The notes beneath the pieces are model-generated. The model was not told the DNA's origin. It worked only from the letters and a program-made list of their open reading frames with translations, and did no database searches. 64,000 bases of DNA from Xanthocytophaga flava (GTDB taxonomy: Bacteria > Bacteroidota > Bacteroidia > Cytophagales > 172606-1), in NCBI GenBank assembly GCA_030068525.1, contig JASJOS010000004.1, positions 310,001 through 374,000 on the forward strand. Direction: 5' to 3'. Shown here piece by piece: positions 63,501 through 64,000 of the stretch (position 1 is its first letter; each line of letters opens with the position of its first letter). Both the position numbers and the translations under genes were made by a program.

Positions 63501-63945
63501 CAGTCACTTTACCTGTAACGGTCCTGTCTGTTACAGAAATACCCGGAGCATTTATCACGGTACCCACACCATTCTGCGATTGCTTTGTCAAAATGATGTA
63601 ATTGCCCGAAAGCTGATAACTGATATTTAACGGATAAAAAATCCCTTCCAGAATCCGGGATAACTTTTGATCTTTGTAATCAAACGAAAGCTTTTGATCA
63701 ATGGCTATTGCCTGGGGATTATAGGTAAATTTTATGTTGACTGACTTTTCCAGTACTGACAAAACATATTTAATGGTTTCACCTTCTGCCTTGATTGAAA
63801 TTACCTTATCCATTACACTTTGCCCATATATATCCGTTGGCGCGGCCATAGCCATGCCTGATACAATCAACATAAGCAGAAACTGAATACTGGTAAATTT
63901 TGTAATAGCAACAATCAACCTTTGAAGTGTATGATATCTTTTCAT
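60508..63945 (-). CDS. SusC/RagA TonB-linked outer-membrane receptor with STN domain
   Basis: An 1145-residue protein. An N-terminal signal peptide (about 15-35) precedes a secretin/TonB short N-terminal domain (STN, about 50-120), then a carboxypeptidase-regulatory-like domain (about 142-220; VTGKVTDDTGASLPGVSVSVKG). A TonB box-like region (VVVVAFGTQKE) follows, then a plug domain (about 240-350) and a beta-barrel to the terminal Phe (MTFDF). The STN marks receptors that signal to an anti-sigma factor (FecR-type). No sigma/anti-sigma pair is in view, so it may lie beyond the right edge. It imports the nutrient bound by SusD. Confidence 0.96.
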   Translation of the reverse strand: MKRYHTLQRLIVAITKFTSIQFLLMLIVSGMAMAAPTDIYGQSVMDKVISIKAEGETIKYVLSVLEKSVNIKFTYNPQAIAIDQKLSFDYKDQKLSRILEGIFYPLNISYQLSGNYIILTKQSQNGVGTVINAPGISVTDRTVTGKVTDDTGASLPGVSVSVKGTTLGATTDAEGNYSLAVTGEKLILVFSYIGYKTEEVVLGDQTTVNVKLIVDSKTLDEVVVVAFGTQKEYTVAGAITTIEPGKLQSFGTTRSVSNNLAGQVAGIIAVQRSGEPGYDNSTFWIRGISTFQGARDPLVLVDGVERSLNNIDPAEIESFSVLKDASASAVYGVRGANGVILINTKRGKIGKPSIGFRYEQGFTKPTKLPSFLNAADYMELLNTIARETNAPAIPYSQDRIDNTRNQTDPDLYPDVNWLDAITNDHASNSRYNLTASGGSEALRYSLVGSYYSEKGIVARDPAQMWDSSLKLHRYNVRSNVDLDITPSTLLRINIGGYLQDMNRPPQSIDDLFYLAFETPPFVHPTKYSSGEIPVVPERANPWALATQRGYQRVSDSKLESLFGVEQDFDKVIRGLKGRVKFAFDRFSSTGVKRSKDPNYYSPSVGRNEDGSLNLVIYRNGQDFLGYEKTSEWGDKSVYMEGSLTYSRAFGKHFLDALLLGNRRNYDKGEALPFRNQGLAARLSYSYDRRYIAEVNFGYNGSENFAKGKRYGFFPSAAIGWILTEEDFMEPFKATFSKIKLRASLGKVGNDRLDGRRFAYITTIGETDKYRWGVNNDYERTGRREGDYGVANLTWETVTKANLGLELALLNNSIQFQADFFKEQRKDIFLRRENIPSSSGFVEKPWANYGKVDNQGVDISLNVNKQLFTDLLVSIRGTFTYAKNKIIEKDEARAVIGTNRSLTGKPVGQIMGLVAEGLFTTEDFADVSTGQLISTLPRQTFGPVQPGDIKYKDVNKDGIVDALDVSAIGGTVDPQIVYGFGLNVQYKNFDAGTFFQGTGRTSRIIGDASSFMPGSGNGALGNIYSNANDRWTAENPRQDVFWPRLSNASSQISTLANNTQTSSWWLKDMSFLRVRRIEVGYTLPKNVIGRIGIKDSRIFVTGNNLFTFSSFKLWDPEIDTRPDNRPNNGYRYPIMKSVSIGMTFDF

Positions 63946-64000
63946 AACTTTGTTAAGTTTAGGTTCATGAAATAGTGGACAAAGCGGATCCTGTAGCTTT

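Overview
This window comes from a Bacteroidota genome, most likely Cytophagales. The evidence is the SusC/SusD pair with an STN and carboxypeptidase-regulatory domain at the right end, a carboxypeptidase-regulatory/S41 protease, a DUF2141 protein, many lipoproteins, the weak ribosome binding sites and the A+T-rich intergenic DNA. No rRNA or tRNA was seen, and gene density is low because many spacers carry repeats or gene remnants.

Layout. 0-4 kb: a redox block (nitroreductase, ABM monooxygenase, SDR) facing an HxlR regulator whose probable operator is visible as two identical palindromes, then a PLP enzyme. 4-14.4 kb: a GAF histidine kinase, an S41 protease, small hypotheticals, an aldo/keto reductase, a membrane protein and a leucine-rich-repeat (LRR) protein, with amidase remnants and MITE-like elements between them. 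14.4-18 kb: a two-gene CBASS antiphage operon, patatin phospholipase plus a CD-NTase fused to an E2-like domain. 18-25.3 kb: a second LRR protein, an SDR/AraC pair, an orphan and two tandem secreted paralogues. 25.3-29.2 kb: a phage- or plasmid-like cluster (Trp-rich repeat protein, XRE repressor, replication-initiator-like protein, HTH protein) containing 13 copies of an 18-bp motif on an almost strict 28-bp period. 29.6-34.6 kb: a large nuclease-RecQ-helicase protein and a tail-anchored coiled-coil partner, a candidate defence operon. 35-42.6 kb: IS4 and IS66 remnants, a third LRR protein, an MreB-like ATPase, a CPBP protease and a GH5 lipoprotein. 43-58.3 kb: AraC-regulated enzyme blocks and small exported proteins. 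58.6-64 kb: SusD and SusC.

How the genes fit together. Several blocks are small self-regulated metabolic modules. The middle of the window reads as an accessory and defence region: CBASS, the helicase operon, a phage-like regulatory/replication cluster, transposase remnants, decayed regulator and amidase copies, and at least three families of short non-autonomous repeats. The strongest leads are the CD-NTase-E2 fusion, the 28-bp array, the nuclease-helicase operon, and the repeat family whose terminal hairpin keeps pairing while its sequence changes.
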